From Candidatus Phocaeicola excrementigallinarum (GTDB taxonomy: Bacteria > Bacteroidota > Bacteroidia > Bacteroidales > Bacteroidaceae), in NCBI GenBank assembly GCA_019120125.1, contig DWVR01000057.1:1-64000 (forward strand): DNA of 64,000 nucleotides. Reading direction: 5' to 3'. This document shows positions 28,835 to 40,211 of the stretch, one piece after another (within the stretch, counting starts at the first letter, position 1; each line of letters starts with the position of its first letter). Below the pieces are notes generated by a model, which saw only the letters and a program-made list of their open reading frames with translations, made no database searches and had not been told where the DNA came from. Both the position numbers and the translations under genes were made by a program.

Positions 28835-29174
28835 CTGCACTGTAATTATAATCCACACAAATATACAGTTTAATACGCAGGTAAACAAGGGTCATGACAC
28901 GCATTTAAAAACAGTTTCCACCAAACTGGCATTTATAGTGTCAGTCTGACATGCGCACAAGAGGCCATATTCAGCCAATAAAGTTTTCATAAGTTTAAAA
29001 CTGATGGACATTTGTTTAAAAACAAGGGACAATCGTAAAAATCAGACAACATAATATGTCAATCTGTCAAACGGGTACGGATTTTGTACATTAACAAGTG
29101 GATTCTGGAAGTGAAAGACAAAGGAATCCAGAAACAATATGTAAAACAACAATTAAAAATAGGAGATTACAACT

Positions 29175-29612
29175 ATGATGCCGACTAGAAGAAACTACAA
29201 TCAGAATTGGTTACCGAGTATCTTTAATGATTTCTTTGATAACGATTGGATGGAAAGAACGAACGCTACAGCTCCCGCAATCAATGTCATCGAAAGTGAC
29301 AAAGACTACAAAGTGGAAGTTGCCGCTCCTGGGATGACAAAAGACGATTTCAATATCCATTTGAGCGAAGACAATGAACTGGTCATCTCTATGGAAAAGA
29401 AGAACGAGACTAAAGAAGAGGACAAAGAAAACAAGAAATATCTGCGTCGTGAGTTCTCATACACAAAATTCGAGCAGAGACTGGTTCTTCCGGACGATGT
29501 AGAGAAAGACAGGATCAATGCAAATGTCGCTGACGGCGTGTTGACTATTGAACTCCCGAAACGTACCCCTGAAGAAAAGGCTAAAATCAATCGTGTGATT
29601 GAGATCCATTAA
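29175..29612 (+). CDS. Hsp20/alpha-crystallin small heat shock protein
   Basis: APAINVIESDKDYKVEVAAPGMTKDDFNIHLSEDNELVISM, DGVLTIELPK. Confidence 0.93.
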   Translation: MMPTRRNYNQNWLPSIFNDFFDNDWMERTNATAPAINVIESDKDYKVEVAAPGMTKDDFNIHLSEDNELVISMEKKNETKEEDKENKKYLRREFSYTKFEQRLVLPDDVEKDRINANVADGVLTIELPKRTPEEKAKINRVIEIH

Positions 29613-29658
29613 CCGGATTTCTTCAAGACAAGCGAAGAGAGCGTTTCGTAAACGCTAG

Positions 29659-29737
29659 AATACAGAGACACGAAGGTACAGAGTTATATGAGGTGATTAT
29701 CTGAAATATATTCTCTGTGCCTTTGTGTCTCTGTATT
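29659..29737. repeat. Long imperfect inverted repeat downstream of hsp20 (family ii)
   Basis: AATACAGAGACACGAAGGTACAGAG / CTCTGTGCCTTTGTGTCTCTGTATT, 23/25 complementary. Confidence 0.75.
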
Positions 29738-29901
29738 TTTTGCGGCACACCTTTTCCCACGGATTCAAGAAGGATATTCAGTAAATGTCCCTAAAGGAAA
29801 ATGTACCGTTTAACTCATTCGGCTAAGCCACAGTTAAACCGCCCCATTCGAGCAACAAAAAAAGGAGCTACATTTTATCGTAACCCCTTGATTATCATTT
29901 G

Positions 29902-29976
29902 TCGGGGTAGCGGGATTCGAACCCACGACCCCCTGCTCCCAAAGCAGGTGCGCTAACCGGACTGCGCTACACCCCG
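29902..29976 (-). tRNA. tRNA-Pro(TGG)
   Basis: Cloverleaf CGGGGTGTAGCGCAGTCCGGTTAGCGCACCTGCTTTGGGAGCAGGGGGTCGTGGGTTCGAATCCCGCTACCCCGA. Confidence 0.95.
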
Positions 29977-30013
29977 GACAAATATAAATCTACTGAAACT
30001 TTCAGATTCTCCG

Positions 30014-30088
30014 TCGGGGTAGCGGGATTCGAACCCACGACCCCCTGCTCCCAAAGCAGGTGCGCTAACCGGACTGCGCTACACCCCG
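30014..30088 (-). tRNA. tRNA-Pro(TGG), identical second copy
   Basis: Same 75-nt sequence as 29902-29976. Confidence 0.95.
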
Positions 30089-30112
30089 TAAGAACCTTTT
30101 CCGAAAGCGTTG

Positions 30113-30120
30113 CAAAGATA
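30113..30120 (-). promoter_or_regulatory. -7 element (TATCTTTG on minus) upstream of the tRNA-Pro pair
   Basis: CAAAGATA on +, 25 bp upstream of the tRNA 5' end. Confidence 0.45.
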
Positions 30121-30187
30121 CCTTATTCTTCCGGAATATGCAAATTTTATCGGCTTTTATTCTTTTCCCATACACAAAAGGAAACAT

Positions 30188-30234
30188 AAAAAAGGGGACA
30201 TTTCAGAGCCTTTCCTCCAAAGTGTCCCCTTTTC
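30188..30234 (-). terminator. Hairpin terminator downstream of atpG
   Basis: AAAAAGGGGACATTT ... AAAGTGTCCCCTTTT. Confidence 0.65.
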
Positions 30235-30255
30235 CTTATATTCAGAAGCTGAAAA

Positions 30256-31149
30256 TCAAGCCATTGAGCCCCCCACAATATCCAACAGCTCGTTGGTAAT
30301 CGCCTGCTGGCGGCTCTTGTTATAGATCAAGGTCAGTTCCTGCAACAAATCGTTCGCGTTATCGGTAGCAATCTGCATAGCCATCGTACGGGCTGCATGC
30401 TCAGCCGCATTTGTATCAAGCAACACGGTATAAAGTTTCATGCATAACACTTTAGGAAGCAATTCTTCCATTATCCTCTCCGGCGACGGTTCAATAATGT
30501 AGTCCGCATTCATCAACAGAATGTCTGAACCATCCGCCTTCGCATCCTCCGCCTTGCCCGACAGGTCAATCGGCAGATAAGTCTCATGCGTCAACACCTG
30601 TGTAGAAGTTGACTTGAAATGGTTATACAGGAATTCCACACGCTGGATCTCCCCACTTAGGAAACGTTCCATAAGTTCCTCGGCCAAATCAGCCGCCTCC
30701 TTATAGTTCGGTTTCCCGCTCATGTGCTGATAATCGCCCATCGGCTTGAAGCCCTTCATTTTCTTCACGGCATCAGCCACTTTACGACCCACCGGATAGA
30801 TCAGCAGGTTCTCGCGCCCCACTTTCTCCGCATATTTCTCAATCAACTCATTCAGATGGCGGATTACATTCGCATTAAAACCGCCACACAAGCTACTGTT
30901 CGAAGCAAACACCACAATGGCAATCTTCTTCACATCATGATTCACGATGAAAGGCGACTCCACTGTAAGCCCCGCACCCAAAAAGTTGGTGAGCATGCGG
31001 TGTAGTCTGCGTTCATAAGGAAGCATGCTTTCGATAGCGCCTTGTGCCTTATGCAGCTTCGCCGAAGCCACCATCTTCATCGCTGAAGTGATTTTCAGCG
31101 TACTTTGGATGGAGTTGATTCTTCCTTTTACTTCTTTCAGTGATGCCAT
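30256..31149 (-). CDS. atpG: ATP synthase F1 gamma
   Basis: LKEVKGRINSIQSTLKITSAMKMVASAKL; operon position. Confidence 0.95.
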   Translation of the reverse strand: MASLKEVKGRINSIQSTLKITSAMKMVASAKLHKAQGAIESMLPYERRLHRMLTNFLGAGLTVESPFIVNHDVKKIAIVVFASNSSLCGGFNANVIRHLNELIEKYAEKVGRENLLIYPVGRKVADAVKKMKGFKPMGDYQHMSGKPNYKEAADLAEELMERFLSGEIQRVEFLYNHFKSTSTQVLTHETYLPIDLSGKAEDAKADGSDILLMNADYIIEPSPERIMEELLPKVLCMKLYTVLLDTNAAEHAARTMAMQIATDNANDLLQELTLIYNKSRQQAITNELLDIVGGSMA

Positions 31150-31154
31150 GACGC

Positions 31155-32753
31155 TTATTCTTTAACTTTGAACTGTCCGGCTGTGTCTGCCGCTACTTTT
31201 TCGATAATCGCTGTAACTTCATCATTGATTTTACCACTACCCAATACATCCAACACATCAGCCTGATGGTTGGCACGCATTGTGGTAAGGAAAGCGTCCT
31301 GGAACGCACGCACCTTATCCAAAGGCACCTCATGCATCAGTCCGCGAGTTCCGCAATACAGGATGGCCACCTGCTCACCCACAGGCATCGGCGAATATTG
31401 AGGCTGGATCAGCAGCTGGTTGTTCTTACGTCCACGGTCGATTGTCATGGCCGTCACAGGATCCATATCGCTGCTGAACTTGGCGAACGACTCCAATTCA
31501 CGGTATTGAGCCTGGTCAATCTTTAATGTACCAGCCACTTTCTTCATACTCTTCACCTGCGCGCTACCGCCGACACGGGATACCGAGATACCCACGTTGA
31601 TGGCCGGGCGGAATCCTTGGTTGAACAAGTCCGTCTCCAAGAATATCTGACCATCAGTAATTGAAATCACATTGGTCGGGATATAAGCGGATACGTCGCC
31701 TGCCTGCGTCTCAATAATCGGCAGTGCAGTGAGTGAGCCGCCGGCCTTTACCCTACCTTTCAGACTGGCAGGAAGGTCATTCATCTGCTCGGCCACTTCC
31801 TGCTGGGAAATGATCTTTGCGGCACGTTCCAGCAAACGGGAATGCAAGTAGAAGATATCACCCGGATACGCCTCACGTCCTGACGGACGGCGCAGAATCA
31901 GAGATACCTCACGATATGCAACAGCCTGCTTCGACAAGTCATCGTAAACAACCAACGCATGGCGGCCCGTGTCACGGAAATACTCACCGATGGCAGCACC
32001 CGCAAACGGAGCGAAATACTGCAAGGCCGCAGGATCGGAAGCCGTAGCCGCAACCACGACCGTATAGTCCATCGCCCCCTTCTCACGCAAGGCATTTACC
32101 AAGCTGGCCACCGTAGAACCTTTCTGACCTACAGCCACATAAATACAGTAAACCGGATCTCCGGCCTCATAGTTATGGCGCTGGTTGATGATGGTATCGA
32201 TAGCAATGGCCGTCTTACCGGTCTGACGGTCACCGATGATAAGCTCACGTTGTCCACGACCGATAGGAATCATCGCGTCGATAGCCTTCAGACCGGTCTG
32301 AAGCGGTTCCGTTACCGGCTGACGGAAAATAACTCCCGGCGCCTTACGTTCCAACGGCATCTCGCACGTTTCGCCACCAATCTCGCCACGTCCGTCCAAA
32401 GGCACGCCCAACGGGTCAATGACACGTCCCAACATACCCTCACCCACATTGATGGAAGCGATACGGTTAGTGCGTTTCACAATCATGCCTTCCTTGATCT
32501 GGTCGGTCGGTCCCAGAAGCACAGCTCCCACATTGTCCTCCTCCAGATTCATCACGACTCCCATGACACCGTTTTCAAACTGCAGCAGCTCGTTGGCTTC
32601 CGCATTACGCAGGCCGTAAATACGGGCCACACCATCGCTCACCTGCAGCACGGTACCCACTTCGTCGAATTTCAATGACGTGTTGATTCCCTCCAGCTGC
32701 TGGAGCAACACATCTGAAACTTCACTGGGTTTTATGTTATTGTTTTCTGGCAT
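31155..32753 (-). CDS. atpA: ATP synthase F1 alpha
   Basis: [40 protein letters not shown]-type region. Confidence 0.97.
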   Translation of the reverse strand: MPENNNIKPSEVSDVLLQQLEGINTSLKFDEVGTVLQVSDGVARIYGLRNAEANELLQFENGVMGVVMNLEEDNVGAVLLGPTDQIKEGMIVKRTNRIASINVGEGMLGRVIDPLGVPLDGRGEIGGETCEMPLERKAPGVIFRQPVTEPLQTGLKAIDAMIPIGRGQRELIIGDRQTGKTAIAIDTIINQRHNYEAGDPVYCIYVAVGQKGSTVASLVNALREKGAMDYTVVVAATASDPAALQYFAPFAGAAIGEYFRDTGRHALVVYDDLSKQAVAYREVSLILRRPSGREAYPGDIFYLHSRLLERAAKIISQQEVAEQMNDLPASLKGRVKAGGSLTALPIIETQAGDVSAYIPTNVISITDGQIFLETDLFNQGFRPAINVGISVSRVGGSAQVKSMKKVAGTLKIDQAQYRELESFAKFSSDMDPVTAMTIDRGRKNNQLLIQPQYSPMPVGEQVAILYCGTRGLMHEVPLDKVRAFQDAFLTTMRANHQADVLDVLGSGKINDEVTAIIEKVAADTAGQFKVKE

Positions 32754-32835
32754 ACTTCTTTAATTGAAAATTCAGGATTGAGAATTGGAAACCGGAAACA
32801 CATATCCACACCTCCAACATCCAATTCCAAGCCCA

Positions 32836-33393
32836 TTAAACTATTCTTCTGTTTTTCGCAATAAACTGCTGTTCCACACGTTTCAACTGGTTAGCCACGC
32901 TTGCATCCAGACGGTAACCTGCAAGCTCGATGGTATAACCTCCTATCAAATTCGGATCCACCTTTGTCACCAGCTGAATACGAGCTCCATTCATTTTTTT
33001 CGACATCGTCTTGCTCAGATAATCCGCGAGCTTAGGCGATGGGACAGCAGTCGTCAGTTCGCCGATGAGAATGTTTTTGTCCTCCCGATACAGATCGATA
33101 TACGACCAGGTCATGAACTGCAAGAATTTTTCTCTTTTCTCGCCCAATACCAGAGTGAAGAAACGCATCAGCTCCTTGCTCACGCCATCCCCGCCTGCCG
33201 CTTTCTGCAGCAGCTTCAGTTTTGTCTGCGCGTCCAATACAGGGTTCTCCACCGCATGACGCAGGTCGGCAATCCCGACAAAGTTATGGGCAAGTGCCTT
33301 CACCTCCTCATATACCTTATCTTCTTTCTTTGCCAGTTTGACATAAGCCAACAAAGCTTTCGCATAACGTCTGGAAACAACTCCCGTATTCAT
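32836..33393 (-). CDS. atpH: ATP synthase F1 delta
   Basis: VSRRYAKALLAYVKLAKKEDKVYEEV; operon position. Confidence 0.93.
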   Translation of the reverse strand: MNTGVVSRRYAKALLAYVKLAKKEDKVYEEVKALAHNFVGIADLRHAVENPVLDAQTKLKLLQKAAGGDGVSKELMRFFTLVLGEKREKFLQFMTWSYIDLYREDKNILIGELTTAVPSPKLADYLSKTMSKKMNGARIQLVTKVDPNLIGGYTIELAGYRLDASVANQLKRVEQQFIAKNRRIV

Positions 33394-33399
33394 AACCTA

Positions 33400-33903
33400 T
33401 TATTTTTTAGAGGATTCAAGCATCTCATCCAACATACGGTCGATCAAAGCATTCTGCTCTTTCGCGTCGGCCAACTTGCTCCGCATGATTTTTTCCGCGA
33501 TGCCGACCGAAAGCACGGCCACCTGACGGCGAATGTCGCGGATTGCGCTTTCCTTTTCGGTTTCAATCTGCTTCTTCACCTCAGCCATGAGCCGCTGCCC
33601 TTCAACCACCGCACGGTCCTGAGCGTCTTTCACGATACGGTCGCGCGTCACGGCGGCCTCGCTCAGAATGCGGTTCTGTTCTTCACGGGCTTGAGCCAGA
33701 ATCTTTTCGCCCTCCAGCTTCACATTGGCCAACTGTTCATTTGCCTCACGCGCAGCCTTCAGCGAATTGTCGATATATGCTTTCCGGCCCTCTACTGCCT
33801 TGATGATTACGGGGAAGCCATATTTCGCCAACAGAACGAACACGACTCCGAACGTAATGACCATCCAAAACAGTAGCCCCGGATCCGGAGTTAATAATCC
33901 CAT
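33400..33903 (-). CDS. atpF: ATP synthase Fo b
   Basis: [39 protein letters not shown]. Confidence 0.95.
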   Translation of the reverse strand: MGLLTPDPGLLFWMVITFGVVFVLLAKYGFPVIIKAVEGRKAYIDNSLKAAREANEQLANVKLEGEKILAQAREEQNRILSEAAVTRDRIVKDAQDRAVVEGQRLMAEVKKQIETEKESAIRDIRRQVAVLSVGIAEKIMRSKLADAKEQNALIDRMLDEMLESSKK

Positions 33904-33915
33904 AATTTATCTTTT

Positions 33916-34182
<267 letters not shown>

Positions 34183-34210
34183 TTAATTGGTTATACTTTT
34201 TATTTATTTC

Positions 34211-35275
34211 TTATTTCTCATTGTGTTCTTTCACCCTTGACAGACCGATAAACACAGCCGAAAGCATCGTGAACACATACGCTTGGATGAATGCCACCAA
34301 CAGTTCAAGAGCATTCATGAAAATACCGAACGCTACTGCGACCACCGTCATCGACCCATTGATTACCGCTCCTGCCTTTACCGTGATGAATATGATTGCT
34401 ATCAGACTCAACAAGGCGGCATGACCGGCCATCATATTGGCGAAAAGTCGGATCATCAGGGCAAACGGTTTTGTGAATATACCGAAGAATTCAATCAACG
34501 GCATCATAGGAATCGGGACTTTCAACCATGTCGGCACTTCCGGCCAGAAAATCTCTTTCCAGTATGCCTTCGTACCGAAAATGTTGGTAAAAAGGAACGT
34601 ACACAAGGCCAACACCATTGTTATGGCAATATTACCGGTCACGGTCGCACCACCCGGAAATACCGGAATCAATCCCATCAGGTTGTTCACCAGTACAAAA
34701 AAGAAAGCGGTCAGCAGGTAAGGCGCATAGCGTTTGTAATCCTCACCTATACAACCTTTGATCACATCCTCATAAATGGACATTACCGTGGCCTCAACCA
34801 TTCCTACGCCACCTTTCGGAGCACCTTGCTCCAACGGATGTTTCTTGTACCAACGTGCGCAACCTAGCATGATCACCACCAGCAGAGCACTGTTGATGAA
34901 GAGCCCCAGCACATTCTTGGTAATGGAAATGTCAAGAGGACGCACCTCCTCACCGGCAGCATTCCGTTCCACTATCTTACCGTCATTGGCACCGCCTTCC
35001 GCGATATACAGGCCCTCGTATTCCTCACCACCTTCAAGATGAGAGGAAGAGAACACGTGCCAACCTGTACTGCTCTTCACGATAACCGGAAGCGGAATGG
35101 TCAGATGCACATCGCCGAATGTAGCGATATGCCAATCGTACGCATCGCCGATGTGTCCGAATATCAGCTCGTTCACATCCACTTCTCCTTCACCGCCGGT
35201 TTCCGCCTTCAGCGTCATGGAAGGGATTGCCAGCAACAGCAGCAGTGTTATTACTATGTACCGTATTTTTTTCAT
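34211..35275 (-). CDS. atpB: ATP synthase Fo a with N-terminal signal/extracytoplasmic extension
   Basis: NNLMGLIPVFPGGATVTGNIAIT, FTKPFALMIRLFANMMAGH; signal peptide-like N-terminus. Confidence 0.94.
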   Translation of the reverse strand: MKKIRYIVITLLLLLAIPSMTLKAETGGEGEVDVNELIFGHIGDAYDWHIATFGDVHLTIPLPVIVKSSTGWHVFSSSHLEGGEEYEGLYIAEGGANDGKIVERNAAGEEVRPLDISITKNVLGLFINSALLVVIMLGCARWYKKHPLEQGAPKGGVGMVEATVMSIYEDVIKGCIGEDYKRYAPYLLTAFFFVLVNNLMGLIPVFPGGATVTGNIAITMVLALCTFLFTNIFGTKAYWKEIFWPEVPTWLKVPIPMMPLIEFFGIFTKPFALMIRLFANMMAGHAALLSLIAIIFITVKAGAVINGSMTVVAVAFGIFMNALELLVAFIQAYVFTMLSAVFIGLSRVKEHNEK

Positions 35276-35741
35276 TGTTAACTTGTTTACTTAGTTTCAG
35301 TCTCGCCTCAAAACGAAGGAAGAAACGGGTTTCAAAAAACAGGAACGCAAAATAGAAAAAGACGAATGTCGCCACAAAGGACACCACATCCTTTCCTATC
35401 ACGAAACCGTAGAATATCAGTATAAGGGCACTCAGGATGAACTTCACCACCTTACATACCAGATAAGTCATCGCTATTTTATCCGCCCCCAGCATATAGC
35501 TGAAAGCAAACATGTAGATGTAAAGGAACCCGAAAAGATAGAAGAACACAGGAATCAACGGGAACCAAGCGAAATACCATTGTGGGATGAACACGTGGAA
35601 AACCAATAATGTCAACCCCGTCAGCACCACGCCAAATACCGTAAGCTCCTTAATGAATTTCCTCTTGACTGTATCCAACAACATCTCCTCAAGCGTTATC
35701 GGTCCGTCTGCCCAACAACCTCTCTTTTCAGAGTTCGGCAC
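35190..35741 (-). CDS. AtpI-like membrane protein (start may be 35684)
   Basis: Hydrophobic helices; located between atpC and atpB; C-terminus overlaps atpB by 86 bp. Confidence 0.6.
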   Translation of the reverse strand: MPNSEKRGCWADGPITLEEMLLDTVKRKFIKELTVFGVVLTGLTLLVFHVFIPQWYFAWFPLIPVFFYLFGFLYIYMFAFSYMLGADKIAMTYLVCKVVKFILSALILIFYGFVIGKDVVSFVATFVFFYFAFLFFETRFFLRFEARLKLSKQVNNEKNTVHSNNTAAVAGNPFHDAEGGNRR

Positions 35742-35973
35742 AGACTGACACCTGATTGTCTCTGACTTCTACAAATCCGCCCTTGACTGCCACGGACCGA
35801 GATTCTTTTCCTGCCACATACCTCACTTCCCCGACCGCCAAAGACGAAATCAGCGGAGCATGGTTCACCAATACCTGGAATTCCCCCATTTCGCCGGGCA
35901 ATTCCACCATATCCACTTTTCCGTCAAAAACCGTACGTTCAGGTGAAGCGATAACCAGATGAAGTTCTTTCAT
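35728..35973 (-). CDS. atpC: ATP synthase F1 epsilon
   Basis: LHLVIASPERTVFDGKVDMVELPGEMGEFQVLVNHAPLIS. Confidence 0.95.
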   Translation of the reverse strand: MKELHLVIASPERTVFDGKVDMVELPGEMGEFQVLVNHAPLISSLAVGEVRYVAGKESRSVAVKGGFVEVRDNQVSVCAEL

Positions 35974-35996
35974 TACGTTCTAGCCTTTAATTAAAC

Positions 35997-37529
<1,533 letters not shown>

Positions 37530-37634
37530 CTATTGTTTATAAATTAAAAATTATCAGGATTAACTTTCGCCGGTGTCCTGGTATGTTCCGGACTCGCATC
37601 CGGCGGAAGTCCACGCCTTTCTTTTTGTTACACG

Positions 37635-37642
37635 CAAATTTA
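37635..37642 (-). promoter_or_regulatory. -7 element (TAAATTTG on minus) for the atp operon
   Basis: CAAATTTA on +, ~109 bp upstream of atpD. Confidence 0.4.
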
Positions 37643-37851
37643 TGTAATTATCCCGAAAACTTGTCATCAGATGTAACATTTTTTATTCTCAAAACGTGTT
37701 CCTAAGCATATTTTTCACCATATCGCCCAATATGATTTACACTTATTTACAATGAACGCCATAACATAAACATTTATTCACAGACAGCATTGTCTTTCCC
37801 TCGCCTGGGAATACGCTCAAGACACATTTCCTCCCTTAATTTTCCCGGATA

Positions 37852-38265
37852 TCACCCCTCCAACAAAGTTGCCACAATCTTTCTGCTTCCACCATGATTC
37901 CGGAACTCACAAAGATAAATTCCTTGCCACATGCCCATATTCAAACGGCCTCCCGTAACCGGAATGGTCAGACTTGGACCCACCAGAACCGACTTGGCAT
38001 GGGCGGGCATATCGTCCGCCCCTTCAAGCGTATGGTCATACCACGACTCACGTTCCTTTACCAGATTATTGAATATCTTTTCCATATCGCTCCGCACATC
38101 CGGGTCGCAATTCTCATTGATGGAAAGCGAGGCACTGGTATGCTTGATAAAAAGATTCAATAACCCCGTCTGAGGCAGTCGTCCACCCAGATGCAGAAGT
38201 ATCTCATCGGTAATCAGATGAAAGCCCCTTGAACGGGCTCTCAATGCAAATTCTATCTGTCTCAT
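37852..38265 (-). CDS. YjbQ/UPF0047 family protein
   Basis: MRQIEFALRARSRGFHLITDEI, FIKHTSASLSINENCDPDVR, GTWQGIYLCEFR-like C-terminus. Confidence 0.88.
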   Translation of the reverse strand: MRQIEFALRARSRGFHLITDEILLHLGGRLPQTGLLNLFIKHTSASLSINENCDPDVRSDMEKIFNNLVKERESWYDHTLEGADDMPAHAKSVLVGPSLTIPVTGGRLNMGMWQGIYLCEFRNHGGSRKIVATLLEG

Positions 38266-38300
38266 AAACCCAAAAGATTTTTTAATTACGCCATAAGGAC

Positions 38301-39500
38301 TCATTTTACAATTGAGTCGATTTTCCTTCGTATCGCAACAATGTTCAACACGGACACACCGGCAAACAATAGAATGCCAACTACTACCGACCACCACATA
38401 CTGCCAACTTCCAGCTGAGGGAACATGCGCCCCAATACATCCAAGTAACCTTCACGGACGAGGGATACCATGAATAACCCCAATATCAGCACCACCGCGT
38501 TCAACACAATGGTTAGCGACTGATACGGAAGCGCTACTCTGACCGGGCTATAGCCTATAAGCAGCAAGTTCTCCAGCTTGTGTGTGTTTTTCTGCAACAG
38601 CAGGTAAACGCTCAACATAAGGATATAGAATGACAGAACACTGATAACCAGACCTACCATAAGCACAATACCCACAATCACCCTCAGAAACCAAGCGGTC
38701 TTTCCCGCATCCAGTTTGTCACCTTCTGCCTCATACCCTTTTTCCTCAAAATACTTTGCGATACGGTCATCGGCAGGATTGTTCACTTCCAGTATCAACC
38801 GGGACGGGCCAGCCTCTTTTGATTCCCCATAAATGGCATTCGCCCGATCCATGAAAGCCTCAGGCACCAATATCGTATTCAAGCGGTCGGAGAATCCTAC
38901 AATCCGTCCCCTCATCTGTTTTGACTGTCCCTTTCCACTCATCCGGATGTCAAGCTTCATCATGCCCATCACCCCTTCCGAAAGTTGGGGAAGGCTTCTG
39001 CTTTGTGCAAAGCCAAAATTGTAAAGATTCAGATAGTTTCGCGGAAGAACGATAGGAATCTCCTCCTGTCCCGGAAGGAATGTCCAGTCCTTCAAGTCAA
39101 TGTCCACATACCTATCAGGCACCGCCTCTAAAAACAAGGCGGTGGAAAGCCGCATGCCTTGCAGTCCCATTCCTGCGGATACTTTGAAGCGTGCTGCCGT
39201 AAACTCACCCACGCTCTTCGTGAAAGGCTGTTCCTCAAGTTCTCTCACCTCACTCTTACTGAACGCACTATTCCGTCCCATCACAGACCCGAGTGTGCTT
39301 ACCTGCTTACTTACAATCACATAATCTTCCTTCATGAAACTGTCACCTTGAATGAATACAGGCAAAACATCCCTATAAAACTGAACACCCATCAGTATAA
39401 TCACCATTCCACACAGATTGGCCAGCGCAAAACCAGCCAATTGCGGCACACTGATGTGCTGCCGTAATAATTTCCAAATCATAGTCCGTCCACTTTTCAA
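38301..39500 (-). CDS. ABC transporter permease, FtsX/MacB-like
   Basis: N-terminal TM, large extracytoplasmic domain, three C-terminal TM segments; coupled to the ATPase gene. Confidence 0.7.
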   Translation of the reverse strand: MKSGRTMIWKLLRQHISVPQLAGFALANLCGMVIILMGVQFYRDVLPVFIQGDSFMKEDYVIVSKQVSTLGSVMGRNSAFSKSEVRELEEQPFTKSVGEFTAARFKVSAGMGLQGMRLSTALFLEAVPDRYVDIDLKDWTFLPGQEEIPIVLPRNYLNLYNFGFAQSRSLPQLSEGVMGMMKLDIRMSGKGQSKQMRGRIVGFSDRLNTILVPEAFMDRANAIYGESKEAGPSRLILEVNNPADDRIAKYFEEKGYEAEGDKLDAGKTAWFLRVIVGIVLMVGLVISVLSFYILMLSVYLLLQKNTHKLENLLLIGYSPVRVALPYQSLTIVLNAVVLILGLFMVSLVREGYLDVLGRMFPQLEVGSMWWSVVVGILLFAGVSVLNIVAIRRKIDSIVK

Positions 39501-40150
39501 AGTCTCATCACTCGGTCATAATCCATAAGAAGATGCTTCCCTATGGATGTCACAATCACACCTGCTCCTTGACGTCCAGTTTCTTCAGCCAATATACGGC
39601 TCATTATCACGGCATTTCCGTCATCAAGATGGCTCACCGGCTCATCAAGCAGGATAAAATCAAAAGGCTGGCATAATGCCCTGACAAACGCCACCCGCTG
39701 TTGTTGGCCGAATGACATCCTGCCTACTTTCTCCTCCCGCTTGTCTGCTATACCAAGTTCCTCAAACCAACGGATTATCCGCTTCTTGTCACAAAATCCT
39801 GTAAGATTGTTCTTTATCTGTACATTCTCCCAAGCGGTCAGTTCCTCAAACAACCGAAGTTCCTGAAACAATATACTCAACGAACGTTTGCGGATCTCCA
39901 CCCACTGACCTGCCGAAAGACTTCTGATATTCTCTCCGTCAAAGGAGATGATTCCCTGATAATCCTTTCGATATCCGTACACAAAACTGCACAATGACGA
40001 TTTTCCTGTCCCTGATGCCGCCTCAATCAAACAGGTCTGTCCTTTGGAAAAAGCCACATGCTTATGCCAGACATCCGATACGACACCATCACATCCGGCA
40101 AACACCTCTGGCAAAGTCTGTTGCAATTCTATCGTCTTCACTTTACACAT
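39497..40150 (-). CDS. ABC transporter ATP-binding protein (LolD-like)
   Basis: EAASGTGKSSLCSFVYG, MSFGQQQRVAFVRAL, FILLDEPVSHLDD. Confidence 0.88.
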   Translation of the reverse strand: MCKVKTIELQQTLPEVFAGCDGVVSDVWHKHVAFSKGQTCLIEAASGTGKSSLCSFVYGYRKDYQGIISFDGENIRSLSAGQWVEIRKRSLSILFQELRLFEELTAWENVQIKNNLTGFCDKKRIIRWFEELGIADKREEKVGRMSFGQQQRVAFVRALCQPFDFILLDEPVSHLDDGNAVIMSRILAEETGRQGAGVIVTSIGKHLLMDYDRVMRL

Positions 40151-40211
40151 AAAAAATAAAGGGTATGTCAGTCTAAATGCCACAGGCATACCCACATTCC
40201 CAAAAATTCCA

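Noticed and set aside
32785-33876. 363-aa + strand ORF opposite atpH/atpF
   Set aside because: Shadow ORF over confidently identified ATP synthase genes.
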